Source of the DNA: Tenodera sinensis
Lineage: Eukaryota > Arthropoda > Insecta > Mantodea > Mantidae
NCBI GenBank assembly: GCA_030765045.1
Contig: CM060966.1
Coordinates: 60,636,522-60,700,521 of the forward strand
Length of the DNA stretch: 64,000 nucleotides
Reading direction: 5' to 3'
How positions within the stretch are numbered: the stretch's first letter is position 1; the number at the start of each line of letters is the position of its first letter. The position numbers and the translations under genes were made by a program. Below are positions 1 to 9,908 of this stretch, in pieces. A model generated the notes under the pieces. That model made no database searches. It had not been told where the DNA came from and saw only the letters and a list, made by a program, of their open reading frames with translations.

Positions 1-37
1 CCCGTCCTTCCCATGCCGAAAGATTTAACAGGAACCT

Positions 38-621
38 CAAATCAGCATTAATAGCCTTTCATTATTGTCTCGGTTGCAATAGGCGTTTAATTCAGCTCGA
101 CACGAATCACATGGCGTTACCCCTCATCAGTTTATGTTAGCCTATATACCTAACTCTCCGCTGTCTAACCTTTGGCGTTTGGACGATTTGCTTCCCCAGA
201 GTATTACTCGCGAGGAAATATGTAGAGTATGGAAGGGCACTTTTCGGAATTTGAAGAAGTCACTTGCCCAGGTAAAGAAGCGGTATGATTAAAATAAACG
301 GCCTTCACCTTATGCCAAATCAGCATTAATAGCCTTTCATTATGATAATCATACTAAGTGGGACACTAATTTGTCTCGGTTGCAATAGGCGTTTAATTCG
401 GCTCGACACGAATCACATGGCGTTACCCCTCATCAGTTTATGTTAGCCTATATACCTAACTCTCCGCTGTCTAACCTTTGGCGTTTGGACGATTTGCTTC
501 CCCAGAATATTACTCGCGAGGAAATATGTAGAGTATGGAAGGGCGCTTTTCGGAATTTGAAGAAGTCACTTGCCCAGGTAAAGAAGCGGTATGATTAAAA
601 TAAACGGCCTTCACCTTATGC
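38..621 (+). repeat. Tandem duplication inside the integrase remnant
   Basis: The stretch beginning CAAATCAGCATTAATAGCC occurs at 38 and again at 316. The two units end in the same TTCACCTTATGCC. The left unit lacks 28 bases (GATAATCATACTAAGTGGGA and eight more) that are present in the right unit. The few point differences suggest the duplication is fairly recent. Confidence 0.9.
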
Positions 622-817
622 CGTAGGCCAGAAAGTACTGTGTAAGCTGTACACTCAATCTTCTAAGCAAAATGCTTATGCAGCGAAGTTGGCTCCTAGA
701 TACGTAGGGCCGTACGAGATTATAAGTATCTTCAAAAATGTTTCTGTGCGCTTAAGGGACCTCCGCACGGGTCAAGAAGGGAGAGCTCACGTCTCACAAT
801 TGAAACCCTTCCAGTAG
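39..817 (+). pseudogene. Gypsy-type integrase C-terminal remnant
   Basis: Translation of 318-817 gives the end of a Gypsy-like integrase: a region with NSARHESHGVTPHQFML, then WKGAFRNLKKSLAQVKKRYD, and the C-terminal GPY/F-type module APRYVGPYEII followed by VRLRDLRTG and HVSQLKPFQ before a TAG at 815-817. In life this domain helps the integrase bind DNA and choose targets. Two in-frame stops (TAG after SRLQ, TAA after KKRYD) and a tandem duplication show it is dead. No catalytic D,D,E core, RT or protease lies in the window, because the element runs off the left edge. I assign it to Gypsy by the GPY/F motif; the exact lineage is not determinable. Confidence 0.75.
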
Positions 818-1778
818 TTTGGTATCTGTTTTCCATGTGTGTATGGGTTTTCTTTGTTTACTCCTGTATGTTTATGTTGTGAATAAAGTGTTTTGTTTTG
901 AATGTGGGTGTTTGTTTATGTTGGAGCGTGCCATGTGTGCACCGGGCTGTATACCTCTACGGCGCTCCTGTAGTTAGTTCCTGCCTGGCGTGTGAAGTCT
1001 ATATTGTGCGCGAAAGTGGAGATTTTGTTTTCGTGTGTCTTTTGTATGGAAGCGGTGTGAGGTGTTTGGTGTGGTATGTTTGGGGAGTATTTGTGGGATG
1101 TTTGCTACGTGCTTGCGGTGTGTGTCTTGTTTAGTAATGATGTGTATTTCGTGTTTGTGCTCTTGTGTTGTCTGGCCAGTAGGGATTTTGTTTTATGCGC
1201 ATTTATTTATACAAGGCCTTGTTTATTTTGTTTAACTTGCATATATATTGTTTAGCTTGTTTTAAATTGTCATTTGGAACAAATTATATTTAATAATATT
1301 CAAGTTCGTTTAAATTGTTCTTATATTGTTATGTTATCACGCTTGTTGATTATAAATTTATTTAAATTTTTAAATTTACTGCTATTTATGTATTTGTCTG
1401 ATGTCATCCACAATTTTGTAAAAAGCTAAAAGTCTTCATTCAGTTTAATTTACCCCGAGATGTTATTTTGGGCAGCAGCCTACTTGAAGCCTGCGTTTCG
1501 TTCCCTTTCTGTTGGGTTTGTTCCGTGTTACAGCCTCGTCAGCTCCTGTTCATTACCTGTCCGGAAAGCACCTAACCACCGCAGCTTGGCATTGTGTAAT
1601 GTTAAGCCTGGCTGTTACCATCTATATGCAGTGTTACGGCAGCGGTAAGGTCCGCAATGGAGATTTCTGGAGGCCAGGGAGGTGACAATGGAATATGAAG
1701 GGGCTTGTGTGTGGCCCACGTTTTGGAATTTGGACTTTCTCAACGCCTGATTGCAACGAGAGGGCATCTCCAAGCTCT
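818..1778. other. Gene-free stretch after the Gypsy remnant
   Basis: No convincing gene. An AATAAA lies near 883, about 65 bases after the integrase stop, followed by a GT-rich segment and an AT-rich segment (about 1240-1450). Open frames at 898-1235 and 1460-1648 are low-complexity or resemble no family I know. It may be the 3' UTR and LTR of the Gypsy element, but no second LTR copy is in the window to test this. Confidence 0.5.
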
Positions 1779-2075
1779 TTCGCCGAACGTAAATTCAATT
1801 ACTATTGTATCTTCATGAGACAGTTGATTTATTTGGAGAGCCTCAATTTGTTGTGCTTATAACAATTGCAGCTCGCTTTCTACCGCTTCCGGAAGAATAT
1901 ATTCTATAATGTTTTGATATTCCAACTATCTGGTTCTGGTAGAGGTATGGTTCTTGAATAAAGAAAGTATCTATTGATTTTTCAATTATAAGTTGACACA
2001 TAATGTTAGTTGCTGCTTTGGAGTGCTGTAATCTGACTTGTGCGCAGTTTAGTGAGACATGTAATTAACAGCCAT
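1779..2075 (-). pseudogene. Waldo-like ORF2 start, truncated endonuclease
   Basis: Reads the beginning of the APE-type endonuclease seen in copy F: the R1-clade hallmark VNLQHSKAATN, then the FIQEPYLYQNKIVGI region with the catalytic Glu. Homology to copy F ends within the sequence for FGELK. Only about 100 codons remain, so no enzyme could be made. Confidence 0.8.
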
Positions 2076-2076
2076 G

Positions 2077-3196
2077 TCAATAATTGATGTTCTGCTTGCG
2101 TTTCTCAATGGCAGCAATTAAAGTTAGGCAAGTCCTATCCATGGCAGAATGGTTCTCATTTCTGTGGTCACGCTCATTGTATTTGTTCCAGTTTCTGCAG
2201 TTTGCGCATTTCATGTCACTTTGAGCAGTTACTGTACATTCCGATATTTTGTGTGCCCCTGCACATTTAGGACAAGTCTCTGCAGCTGCTTTACAATCGC
2301 CTGCCTTGTGATTAAATCGGCAGCATTTATAGCACCGATTAATTCTCACGTAGTCCTTGGCATAGCAAATGAGCCATCCAATTTTTATTCTACTCTGTAA
2401 AAGACGCTTCCTGTTCTGGGAATTCACTTCGATGACTAAGTTTCTGCATTTCCTCTTAGAAGTAAAAACAAATTTTGGCTTTATGTCCCCTGTATTTAGG
2501 TTCAATTGAGGGTTTTGTGCCATAATTACTTCCTCAACATTCTGAACTGTTACATTATCCGGGATATTGTGTATTACTAAGTTTGGATTCCAAGGTTTAG
2601 GGATAGAAGTTTCTAAACGTTGGCTACACTTTTCATTGATCTCATAATGCAGCTTTTCTGCCTCCTCTTTACTTTCCGTTTCAATAGACCCTTCCGTCTC
2701 TCAGAGCTTTCATAGCTACAATTCCAATTTTCATATTTGTAAGGTTCACACTTGATTTAATTAAGCTCTTTGTTTCTTCCCCGGACAGGTTACTTGTACT
2801 TTTGGGTTTCACCAAAACCTTAAATCGTTTCTCAATTCGGAAATTTTTCACAACATTAGCATAAGGCTTACTGCTTTCAACCATAGATGTTGCTGATGTT
2901 TGAGACCTTGCTGTTTCACACAAGCTCTCGTCAAATGTTGGCACCTTCTTTTCCCCACTTGATCGTGGCCTGCTATGCTCTAGTTCTTCCTTAAGTCTCC
3001 TTACCTCCTTCGTTAAATTATCATTCTCCGCCTTCGTATCAATGACATTTTTCAGTTGAGCAAATGCACTCCTTATTGTGCTCACAGAAAGAAGAATTTT
3101 ACCTTTTAATTCACCTTTAAGGTTCTTACTCAGTTCAGTGACACTAACTAGTGTTTCCAAAGCACAATTTAATTCAGCGTCACTAACCCTCATCAT
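2077..3196 (-). pseudogene. Waldo-like ORF1 (gag-like), frameshifted
   Basis: Homologue of the intact ORF1 at 17824-18948. It starts MMRVSDAELNCALETL at 3196, loses one codon (LKNVIDTK instead of LKNDVIDTK), and shifts frame after LRDGRV near 2690 where a base is lost (GGGTCTATTG against GGGTCTTTATTG). The C-terminal half continues in another frame from 2523 with the zinc knuckles CYKCCRFNHKAGDC and CPKCAGAHKISEC, ending NINY at 2077. ORF1 proteins of the R1 clade bind element RNA. The TGA at 2079-2077 is one base from the ORF2 ATG at 2075, as in the other copies. Confidence 0.85.
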
Positions 3197-3488
3197 TTAC
3201 TGTCAGTTCCGGTTTTATCACAGCCGGCTGTATGTATGTCCTTAACCTAAGCACGGCCACCTTAAGGCTTTATAATCTCAATTCTTTTGAAAACACGAAT
3301 ACAAATTCAACTTAATAACGCCAATGGGTCCATCCCCTATGACACCAACAGTAACACAAGAATCTAACACTATAAATATTTAAATGGAATACTAGTTTAT
3401 ACCACAAAGGTAACCAAAACACCACAATATTGCAATATCCTGATGCACACAACTTCCAGTAAACTATCCACGTCGTATACATCAACAA

Positions 3489-3671
3489 TGTATCAATGTA
3501 TGTATGTGTGTATGTATGTATGTATGTTGGTAGGTAGGCAGGTAGGTAGGTAGGTAGGCAGGCAGGCAGGCAGGCAGGCAGGCGGGCGGGCGGGCGGGCG
3601 GGCGGGCAGGCAGGCAGGCAGGCAGGTAGGTAGGTATGTAGGTATGTATGTAGGTGGTAGGTATGTACGTA

Positions 3672-3706
<35 letters not shown>

Positions 3707-3741
3707 ATGTCTGTATGTCTGTGTGTCTGTATGTATGTAAG
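3489..3741. repeat. Compound tetranucleotide microsatellite
   Basis: Consecutive blocks of related tetramers on the plus strand: GTAT, GTAG, GCAG, GCGG, then back through GCAG and GTAG to GTAT, then (GTCT)n and GTCTGTAT mixtures. Each block differs from its neighbour by one base. The near-symmetric order around the (GCGG)n core suggests stepwise mutation spreading within one (GTAT)n tract. The reverse strand reads as (TACA)n-type, the target of the adjacent Waldo-like copy. Confidence 0.9.
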
Positions 3742-4272
3742 AGTGATGCACAGTTCATATGTGAATAACATCGGGTAGTTTACTAGGTTGTCCAGGTATT
3801 GCTGCATATCAACATCTGACTCCCCGAGACCCATAGCTCTCTGGAATAGAGATAGTGGATATGCATGTTTATCGTAGGTTATATCATAATTTTGTTGAGT
3901 TTGAATTACTTTGTTGTGGTTTTTGTTTTTCTTCTCAAGTACGTTAAAACTAAGCCTTTGGATGAATTGTTCAATGGAATGCATTTTTAGCTCCTCGTGT
4001 AACTGGAGCGCTGGTGCCACTTCGGGTAGTCTCGCGTTATGCGGAGTACTCTATTCTGCATCGTTTGCAGTCTTGTTATATGTGTTTTCTCCTGCATGTC
4101 CCCATACGGGGGCAGCGTATGTTTGGATGGGCCGGATTAGTGTTAGTGTTCTGACACAAGAGGTGCTGCCGTTTGGGACAAACCGAAAAGTCTGCAGTCG
4201 CAGAACACGTATTACTAGCGCCAGGGAACACATTATACAGTATTCAGACACAGCGGTCCTATCTTCCACAGT
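3742..4272 (-). pseudogene. Jockey ORF2 C-terminal (RT thumb) remnant
   Basis: Minus-strand translation gives the Jockey post-RT signature PIQTYAAPVWGHAGE near 4100. After frame shifts it reads HITRLQTMQNRVLRITRDYP, then LQLHEELKMHSIEQFIQRLS and a tail ending YLDNLVNYP, the usual C-terminus of Jockey-clade ORF2. At least two frameshifts occur. The open frame then runs into the microsatellite, giving a spurious Pro/Cys- and Thr-rich tail that is not part of the protein. No catalytic residues lie in this part. Confidence 0.75.
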
Positions 4273-4856
4273 ACATTATTACACCCGTTTAAGTCGAGAA
4301 GGTATAGAGATCTACAAACATAGCAACAAGTTCAAAGGAAGGAAGAAATCAAACGCCTAAATAAAGAATGCATTCCAAACTTAACTCCCACAGCAATCAG
4401 CTGGTACGGGCATTAGATCAATAAGACCACAGAGCACCTCGAAGAAGGAAAAGTTACCACCTACCCAAGGACGCCCTTGGATAAGGGTAATGCCACTCCC
4501 ATCTTATTATTACCCCAACACCTATTCCTCCCTTCCTGTATCCTAAACTAGGTATACAGGACGAAACCGTTGCCCAAGACACAAAAGCATGAAAACAAAT
4601 GACAACCTTTAACACCGCACAGATAAAGTCGCATTAGCGGCTAGGTTCTGTGCAAATAAACATACCGTACAGGTGGACCTGTACGACCTGTTCTCGAATG
4701 CTGGAATGCTGGCTCCGTGTCAGTCATCGCCGAGACTAAGAGAGTGTTAAGGCAACGCAACTGAGGATGTTGGACGCAGCTTCGGACGAAGCGTCTGGAA
4801 GGAGTTTCCTGACTAGACCACTGCCCACAAGCCCGGATAATTAATTTCTATATAAT
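4273..4856. other. Unassigned segment replacing the Jockey RT core
   Basis: About 580 bases between the N-terminal and C-terminal parts of Jockey ORF2. Neither strand gives an RT motif or another protein I recognise. It contains a short AT-rich part and several stops in every frame. It may be foreign DNA that came with a deletion, or a badly decayed sequence. Confidence 0.5.
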
Positions 4857-6164
4857 CTATTTGATCTCACCCGTATTCGTTTTGCGCGTTTTGTTGTGCG
4901 TTGGTGTTCTACTAAAGTTCTCAAACATTGCTTCCGTTTTGGCCACAAATGCTGTGTCTGACGGAAAGGCATTCGGTTCAAAGGTTGCCTCTAGGGCATC
5001 TGCAAATGCTTCGGCTTTGTCTCGGGGAGTTTCTGCTATTCCATTAGGCTTGTGGCGGGGTGGGACGTGTGTATACGTACGCGTTAGATTTCTGGCTATT
5101 TTCCAGATTGTATGGTTTTGCGGTTCAATGTTACTTAGGACATCGTTCCATTGATTCGTTGTGTATTCGCGGATGCGTTCGTTCGCTTGGTTACTTAGAT
5201 CCGCGTACACGTTTCGATCGATTAAATTGCGCGTTTTTTACCATTTGCGCCTAGCGCGATTTCGATCTTGAATGGCTTGTCTGGTGCCGCGGGGAAATCT
5301 ATGTGTGTATGTTGTGGGATACCTAATTGGCATGTGTTGCTCTGTGGCGTGTTTAATTGACTCTACTATGTGGTCTATAGCTCCATCTTGTTTTTCGTGT
5401 GTTTCAATTGTGTGTTCGTGTATAATGTTTTGAAGCGTGTTTTCGAAGGACTCCCAGTCTGCTTGTCTGTAATTTGGTCTAGGTAGTTCCGGTTTAAACG
5501 TAATAGGGGTCTTTATTTCTAATAGGACTGAGAGGTGATCGGAATTAAGGTCGTTAATTACGTGTGTGTTTGTGTTGTGTGTGATGCGCTTGAGTAGAGT
5601 GATATCTAGTATATCCGGTCTGTATGTATTTACTCTGGGTATGAATGTCGGCTCTTCAGGGCCAGTTAGGAGTATTTTGTGTCTGTTGATGTACGATAGG
5701 AGTTTATTACCCGCATTCTTGATTGCTACGCAATTCCAGAGGAAATGTTTGGCGTTCAAGTCCCCTGCTATTACTACTTTTTGGGCCATGCGCATTAGTG
5801 TATCGATGTCGTCTGTGTCGATGTCGTCGGGTGTATTGTAGGCCGCAATACACGTAATTTCAGCATTATGAAGCTTTACCCTGACCACGGTTGCTTCTAT
5901 TATGTTAAGTTGGGGTACAAACGCCTGGTGGTGTTGAACTGAATTTTGAATAACTACGGCTGTCCCTCCGCCTCTTCTATTTCTGTCTGTTCTGTATACT
6001 GAGTACCCTGGGACTGAGAAGCGATCTACAGGTCTCAGGTGGGTTTCATTAATTAGCGCTATTTGGATTGAATTCCTTTGGAGGAATTCCGTAAACTCCT
6101 TGCGCTTCCTTTTGAGATTGTTACAATTCCAGTATATGCTATTTATGGTGGGTGTGTTACTCAT
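4857..6164 (-). pseudogene. Jockey ORF2 N-terminal part (endonuclease)
   Basis: Starts at the ATG at 6164 (MSNTPTINSIYWNCNNLKRK), which overlaps the ORF1 stop in ATGAGTAA. APE-type endonuclease motifs in order: NCNNLKRK, INETHLRP with the metal-binding Glu, RGGGTAVVI, AGDLNAKHFLWN and DHLSVLLEI with the catalytic His. This nuclease nicks the target to prime reverse transcription. An in-frame TAA after RARRKW near 5237 interrupts it. The same frame then resumes (KTRNLIDRNVYADLSN) to 4857, where the linker to the RT ends. The RT fingers and palm are missing. Confidence 0.82.
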
Positions 6165-7705
6165 AAGAAGGGAACTGTGCGAGAATTCCCAGGAAATGCG
6201 TGACAAGGTCAAAGAGGTAAAGTGGGTCGCTGTTTTTGTGTATCTGCTCCAGGAGCCACTTGACGTGCTGGAGGAACGAGTTCCAGCCTAATTCCAGTTT
6301 TGGGTATCCCAACTTAGTTAAGAAGTCGGCCAGTGCAAGGCCATTTTCGAAAACATCGCGTGGAGTTTGCGACGTGGGAATTAATGTGCTTGATTCCTTA
6401 AAGTGTGGTGCTGCCTGGTGTGTAGTTGTTTTTGTGGGAGCTGCTGGTTTTTGTGTCTGTTTCTGTTGCTATGGTTGTGTGGTTGTGAGTTCTGTGTGGG
6501 GGGTGTGGGGGGGGGGGGGGGTGCGCTTAGCTGGCGCCATGACTTGGGCAGGTACGACCTGCTTGGTCACTGCTGCAGAAGGGCCGGGGGCTGGGCGGGT
6601 TTTGCCTCTACGGTCCTGGTAGTACCATTGCCCTTCTGAGGACGGGCCAGCTTGGGGTATTCTAGTCTGTTCAGATTTGGATTTGGGGTTCCCTGGCTGT
6701 GCCCTTGGCCTTGCTCGTTCAAGTGCAGAGAGGTATTTGGAGACCCGCGCCATGTTGCTCCATGACCTTTCTGGCCACAGAGGGTACACTTGCGTTCCTC
6801 TTTGGGTACTTTGCAGGTGTAGGAGGGGTGGGGGCCTGTATATTTGGCGCATGCCTGTGAGGGGGCCTGGCATTCTCTGTAATAGTGCCACAGCTGCTGA
6901 CAGCGTCTGCACTGTTTGGGCTCTGGAGCTGAGTGGTACTCTTCTACTCTAACCCTAAAGAGGGCCAAGTATTTGAGCCGAGTATCTTTCTGTTTTCCTG
7001 TGTATCCTCCGGTTCCACTAGGAAAATTGGGAGGGGGTGCCTATTCCTACCTTGTGAGTGCCTTTGCACTGCCCTAATGGCCTCAAATTTCTCTTGTGCC
7101 AGTGCTGCCTTTAAGTGTTCTCCGGCGAACGGGGTGCATAGTCCTTTTATGACGAACCAAACTGTCCTAGTTTCTGGATGAGGGGGGAGATAAATTTGTG
7201 CGCCCTCGTTCCTGAGGGTGCTCCACCATGTTATGGCAGTCGCTCAGACTGAACATTTTTAGGATTAAATCACCGGAGCAATTTGCGCGGTGTATCGTGT
7301 ACTTGTGTGTTGGTTTGTATTTAGTGTCAAATTTGTTGGCGATTGCGTGTATGTGTGTTGCCTGACTTTTGTGGAGATACAGAAGCGCGAAATTGCCCCT
7401 GTATTCAGTGTAGTTGTATGTTTTGGGGGTGGGTGGCTTTGTGGTGACGTCAGCGTAGGTGTACTTGATGGGTGATTGTACTGGAGGAGGTGCTGTGGGA
7501 AGCTCGATATCAGAGTCTGGTGTATGTGTGGGCTTTTGTGTTAATTGTGTTTGTGTCCTCTTTCAGTATTTGTTGTGGTTGTGTCAGTGTTTGATGTGTT
7601 TGTCTTTGGCGTGTCTGTGATTGGTGTATTTGGTGCGCTTGAGATGTTCAGTGTCCTTGGTGTACTAGGGGTGTTTGGTGTGTCTGGTGTGCTTGGTGTG
7701 TTTGT
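6157..7705 (-). pseudogene. Jockey ORF1 (gag-like), frameshifted
   Basis: Pieces in several minus-strand frames. They are a Thr/Pro-rich N-terminus (repeats such as TPNTPSTP, 7560-7705), a globular part (YRGNFALLYLHKSQATHIHA, then TVWFVIKGLCTPFAGEHLKA), zinc knuckles around 6780-6920 (CRRCQQLWHYYREC, CTLCGQKGHGATW), a Pro-rich linker, and an end at FLGILAQFPSYE with TAA at 6159-6157. The order (variable region, knuckles, basic/Pro-rich tail) is typical of Jockey ORF1, an RNA-binding protein. Frameshifts near 7220 and 6960 break it. Confidence 0.75.
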
Positions 7706-7996
7706 TTATACATACATACGTATATACGTACATGCGTACATGCGTACATACATGCGTACATACATACCATACATACCATACATACCATACAACCATACAT
7801 ACCATACAACCATACATACCATACAACCATGCATTACATACATACCATACATTACATACATACCATACATTACATACCATACATTACCGTACATTACCGT
7901 ACATTACCGTACATTACCGTACATTACCGTACATTACCGTACATTACCGTACATTACCGTACATTACCATACATTACCATACATTACCATACATTA

Positions 7997-8055
<59 letters not shown>

Positions 8056-8275
8056 TACATACATACATACATACATACATACATACATACATACATACAT
8101 ACATACATACATACATACATACATACATACATACATACATACATACATACATACATACATACATACATACATACATACATACATACATACATACATACAT
8201 ACATACATACATACATACATACATACATACATACATACATACATACATACATACATACATACATACATACACATA
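7706..8275. repeat. Microsatellite block: ACAT variants, decamer, (AC)n, (ACAT)n
   Basis: Four zones. 7706-7880 holds interrupted ACAT/CCAT/CGTA units. 7881-8000 holds twelve decamers, eight ACATTACCGT then four ACATTACCAT-like. About 7998-8050 is (AC)n. About 8050-8275 is pure (ACAT)n. Neighbouring zones differ by single changes, as if newer motifs had expanded inside older ones. Confidence 0.95.
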
Positions 8276-9235
8276 ACAGCCCAACTTGACATCCCAATAA
8301 GCTACGAAAGATGGCCCCATCCTGCTGATAACATAATCATTGAACAAAATAACGAAACAGAGGCATATACAATTCAAATATACACCGATGGCAGAAAAAC
8401 TCACATGGGTGTAGGATCTGGAGTTGTTATAATCTATCTAGACCAATCAATACAAAAATATCATTTTAAATTACACAACAGGTGCTCCAAAAACCAAGCG
8501 GAACAAATCGCTGTATTACAAGCTCTTAAAATTCTTAATGCCATAGAAATTAAAGATAAATCTGCAGCAGTGCACACTGATAGCCAGATAACATTAGATC
8601 TTCTACGGAATAACCGAAAACATTATCCTCTGATAGAGGAAATAAGAATCAACCTATCAATCCTAAAATCCAAAGAATGGAAGATAAACTTTACATGGGT
8701 TAAAGGGCATATAGGAATTCAAGGAAATGAGCTTGCTGATACACTAGCTAAAGAAGCAGCCAACAACACAGCTACAGCAATAGTGTACGATTTAAAGCCC
8801 ATTAGCACCATGAAAAGTGAACTGAAACAAGAGAGTCTGAAACGATGGGAAAATGAGTGGAAAACCACACAAAATGCTGCACTTACAGAGACCTATTTCC
8901 CCAGCGTTGAAAAAAGACTAAAAATGAATTTTAAGCTTACCCACAACTTCACAGCAGTAACTACTAGTCATGGGAAGATTGGTGAATACTTCCATCGATT
9001 CAAATTAACGAATGATCCAACATGTGTGTGTAAAAAGGAAACACAAACGGTACACCACATCCTATGGGAGTGTGAACTACTTAGCCGTGAAAGAAATTTC
9101 AAGAAAGCCGTGACATTCAAAGGTGCGAAGTGGCCTATCACAAATCAAGAATTAGTGGAAAAACATATGAAACTATTCCACAAGTATGTGAACAATATAG
9201 ACTTTGAACTTTTAAAAATAACTACCATTTCATAA
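8276..9235 (+). pseudogene. Waldo-like ORF2 C-terminus (RNase H + zinc finger)
   Basis: Open to its natural stop at 9235 and very similar to copy F. RNase H residues: IYTDGRK (first Asp; the usual Ser is Arg here), NQAEQIA with Glu, AVHTDSQ with Asp, and WVKGHIGIQGNELAD with His and the last Asp. It ends with the zinc finger CVCKKETQTVHHILWEC. One codon is missing after SRERN relative to copy F. No endonuclease or RT is present, so the fragment cannot act alone. The open frame extends upstream through the microsatellite only because that repeat has no stops. Confidence 0.88.
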
Positions 9236-9298
9236 TTGTACGAAACCAATAACGACTCTACTGTAATCTTAGATATGTTCAATGATGTAAAACCATAT

Positions 9299-9332
9299 GC
9301 ATGTAGTATTACATTTCTGTAATGGAACATGC
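9299..9332 (+). promoter_or_regulatory. 3' UTR hairpin of copy B
   Basis: GCATGT pairs with ACATGC (outer stem) and ATTACA with TGTAAT (inner stem) around a TTTC loop. It is identical to the hairpin of copy F. An AATAAA follows within about six bases, then oligo(A). Confidence 0.8.
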
Positions 9333-9356
9333 AGAAATAAAATGTTGTAAAAAAAA

Positions 9357-9711
9357 TACATGCACACATGCACACATGCACACATGCACACATGCACACA
9401 TGCACACATGCACACATGCACACATGCACACATGCACACATGCACACATGCACACATGCACACATGCACACATGCACACATGCACACATGCACACATGCA
9501 CACATGCACACATGCACACATGCACACATGCACACATGCACACATGCACACATGCACACATGCACACATGCACACATACACACATACATACATACATACA
9601 TACATACATACATACATACATACATACATACATACATACATACATACATACATACATACATACATACATACATACATACATACATACATACATACATACA
9701 TACATACATAC
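9357..9711. repeat. (ACATGCAC)n octamer then (ACAT)n
   Basis: About 27 copies of the octamer ACATGCAC to roughly 9578, a short ACACAT mix, then (ACAT)n to 9711. This is the 3' flank of copy B and the 5' flank of copy C. Confidence 0.95.
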
Positions 9712-9907
9712 ATGTCCCAAGTGCGCGAAAGACCATGCGCTTAAAGACTGTAAAGCTGATAATGATAATTACAAATGCATAAATTGCATAAACTATGCCA
9801 AATATAATCAGGGCTGTACAATCGATGCTAATCATTCGACAGTGTATATGAACTGTCCTAGCTACATAGCACCATTGAGGAGATACCACCTTAGTATCGA
9901 CTATTAA
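9712..9907 (+). pseudogene. Waldo-like ORF1 C-terminal remnant
   Basis: Only the last zinc-knuckle part remains: CPKCAKDHALKDC (CX2CX3HX4C), then a third Cys pair CINC and an NHSTVYMNC element, ending LSIDY with TAA at 9905-9907. The 5' end is fused to (ACAT)n. The stop is one base before the ORF2 ATG at 9909 (TAA-A-ATG). Confidence 0.85.
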
Positions 9908-9908
9908 A

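Larger units (their letters stand above)
1779..3488 (-). mobile_element. Waldo-like non-LTR element, copy A (5' part)
   Basis: On the minus strand this is the 5' part of the same lineage as the full copy at 17531: 5' end TTGTTGATGTATACG at 3488, 5' UTR, ORF1, and the start of ORF2. It stops abruptly near 1779, inside the endonuclease, so the 3' two-thirds is missing. Upstream of its 5' end, in its own sense, lies TACA-type microsatellite. It therefore has the same strand relation to the target as the plus-strand copies. Confidence 0.88.
3742..7705 (-). mobile_element. Jockey-clade non-LTR retrotransposon, decayed
   Basis: Minus-strand element read from about 7705 (ORF1) to 3742 (end of ORF2). 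ORF1 has Jockey-type CCHC knuckles. ORF2 begins with an APE endonuclease, and the end of the RT thumb region remains at 3742-4272. The RT catalytic core is absent, its place taken by about 580 bases I cannot assign. Several frameshifts and stops make it non-functional. Both ends run into microsatellite. Confidence 0.8.
8276..9356 (+). mobile_element. Waldo-like element, copy B (5'-truncated)
   Basis: Same lineage as copy F; sequence starts inside ORF2 at ACAGCCCAACTTGACATCC, directly after (ACAT)n. It keeps RNase H, the C-terminal zinc finger, the 3' UTR hairpin (9299-9332), an AATAAA and oligo(A), followed by TACATGCACAC repeats. 5' truncation is typical of target-primed reverse transcription that stopped early. 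Confidence 0.92.

Noticed and set aside
898..1235. Two overlapping small ORFs (78 and 66 codons)
   Set aside because: GT-rich low-complexity DNA, Cys/Val-rich nonsense peptides, no homology recognised.
3312..4020. ORFs with long PACLPACLP or QTDRQTDR tracts
   Set aside because: Translations of the compound microsatellite; only the non-repeat part at 3742-4020 is real (Jockey tail).
7881..8000. Regular repeats that might be taken for a CRISPR array
   Set aside because: Units are 4-10 bases with no unique spacers and no cas genes; the DNA is eukaryotic.
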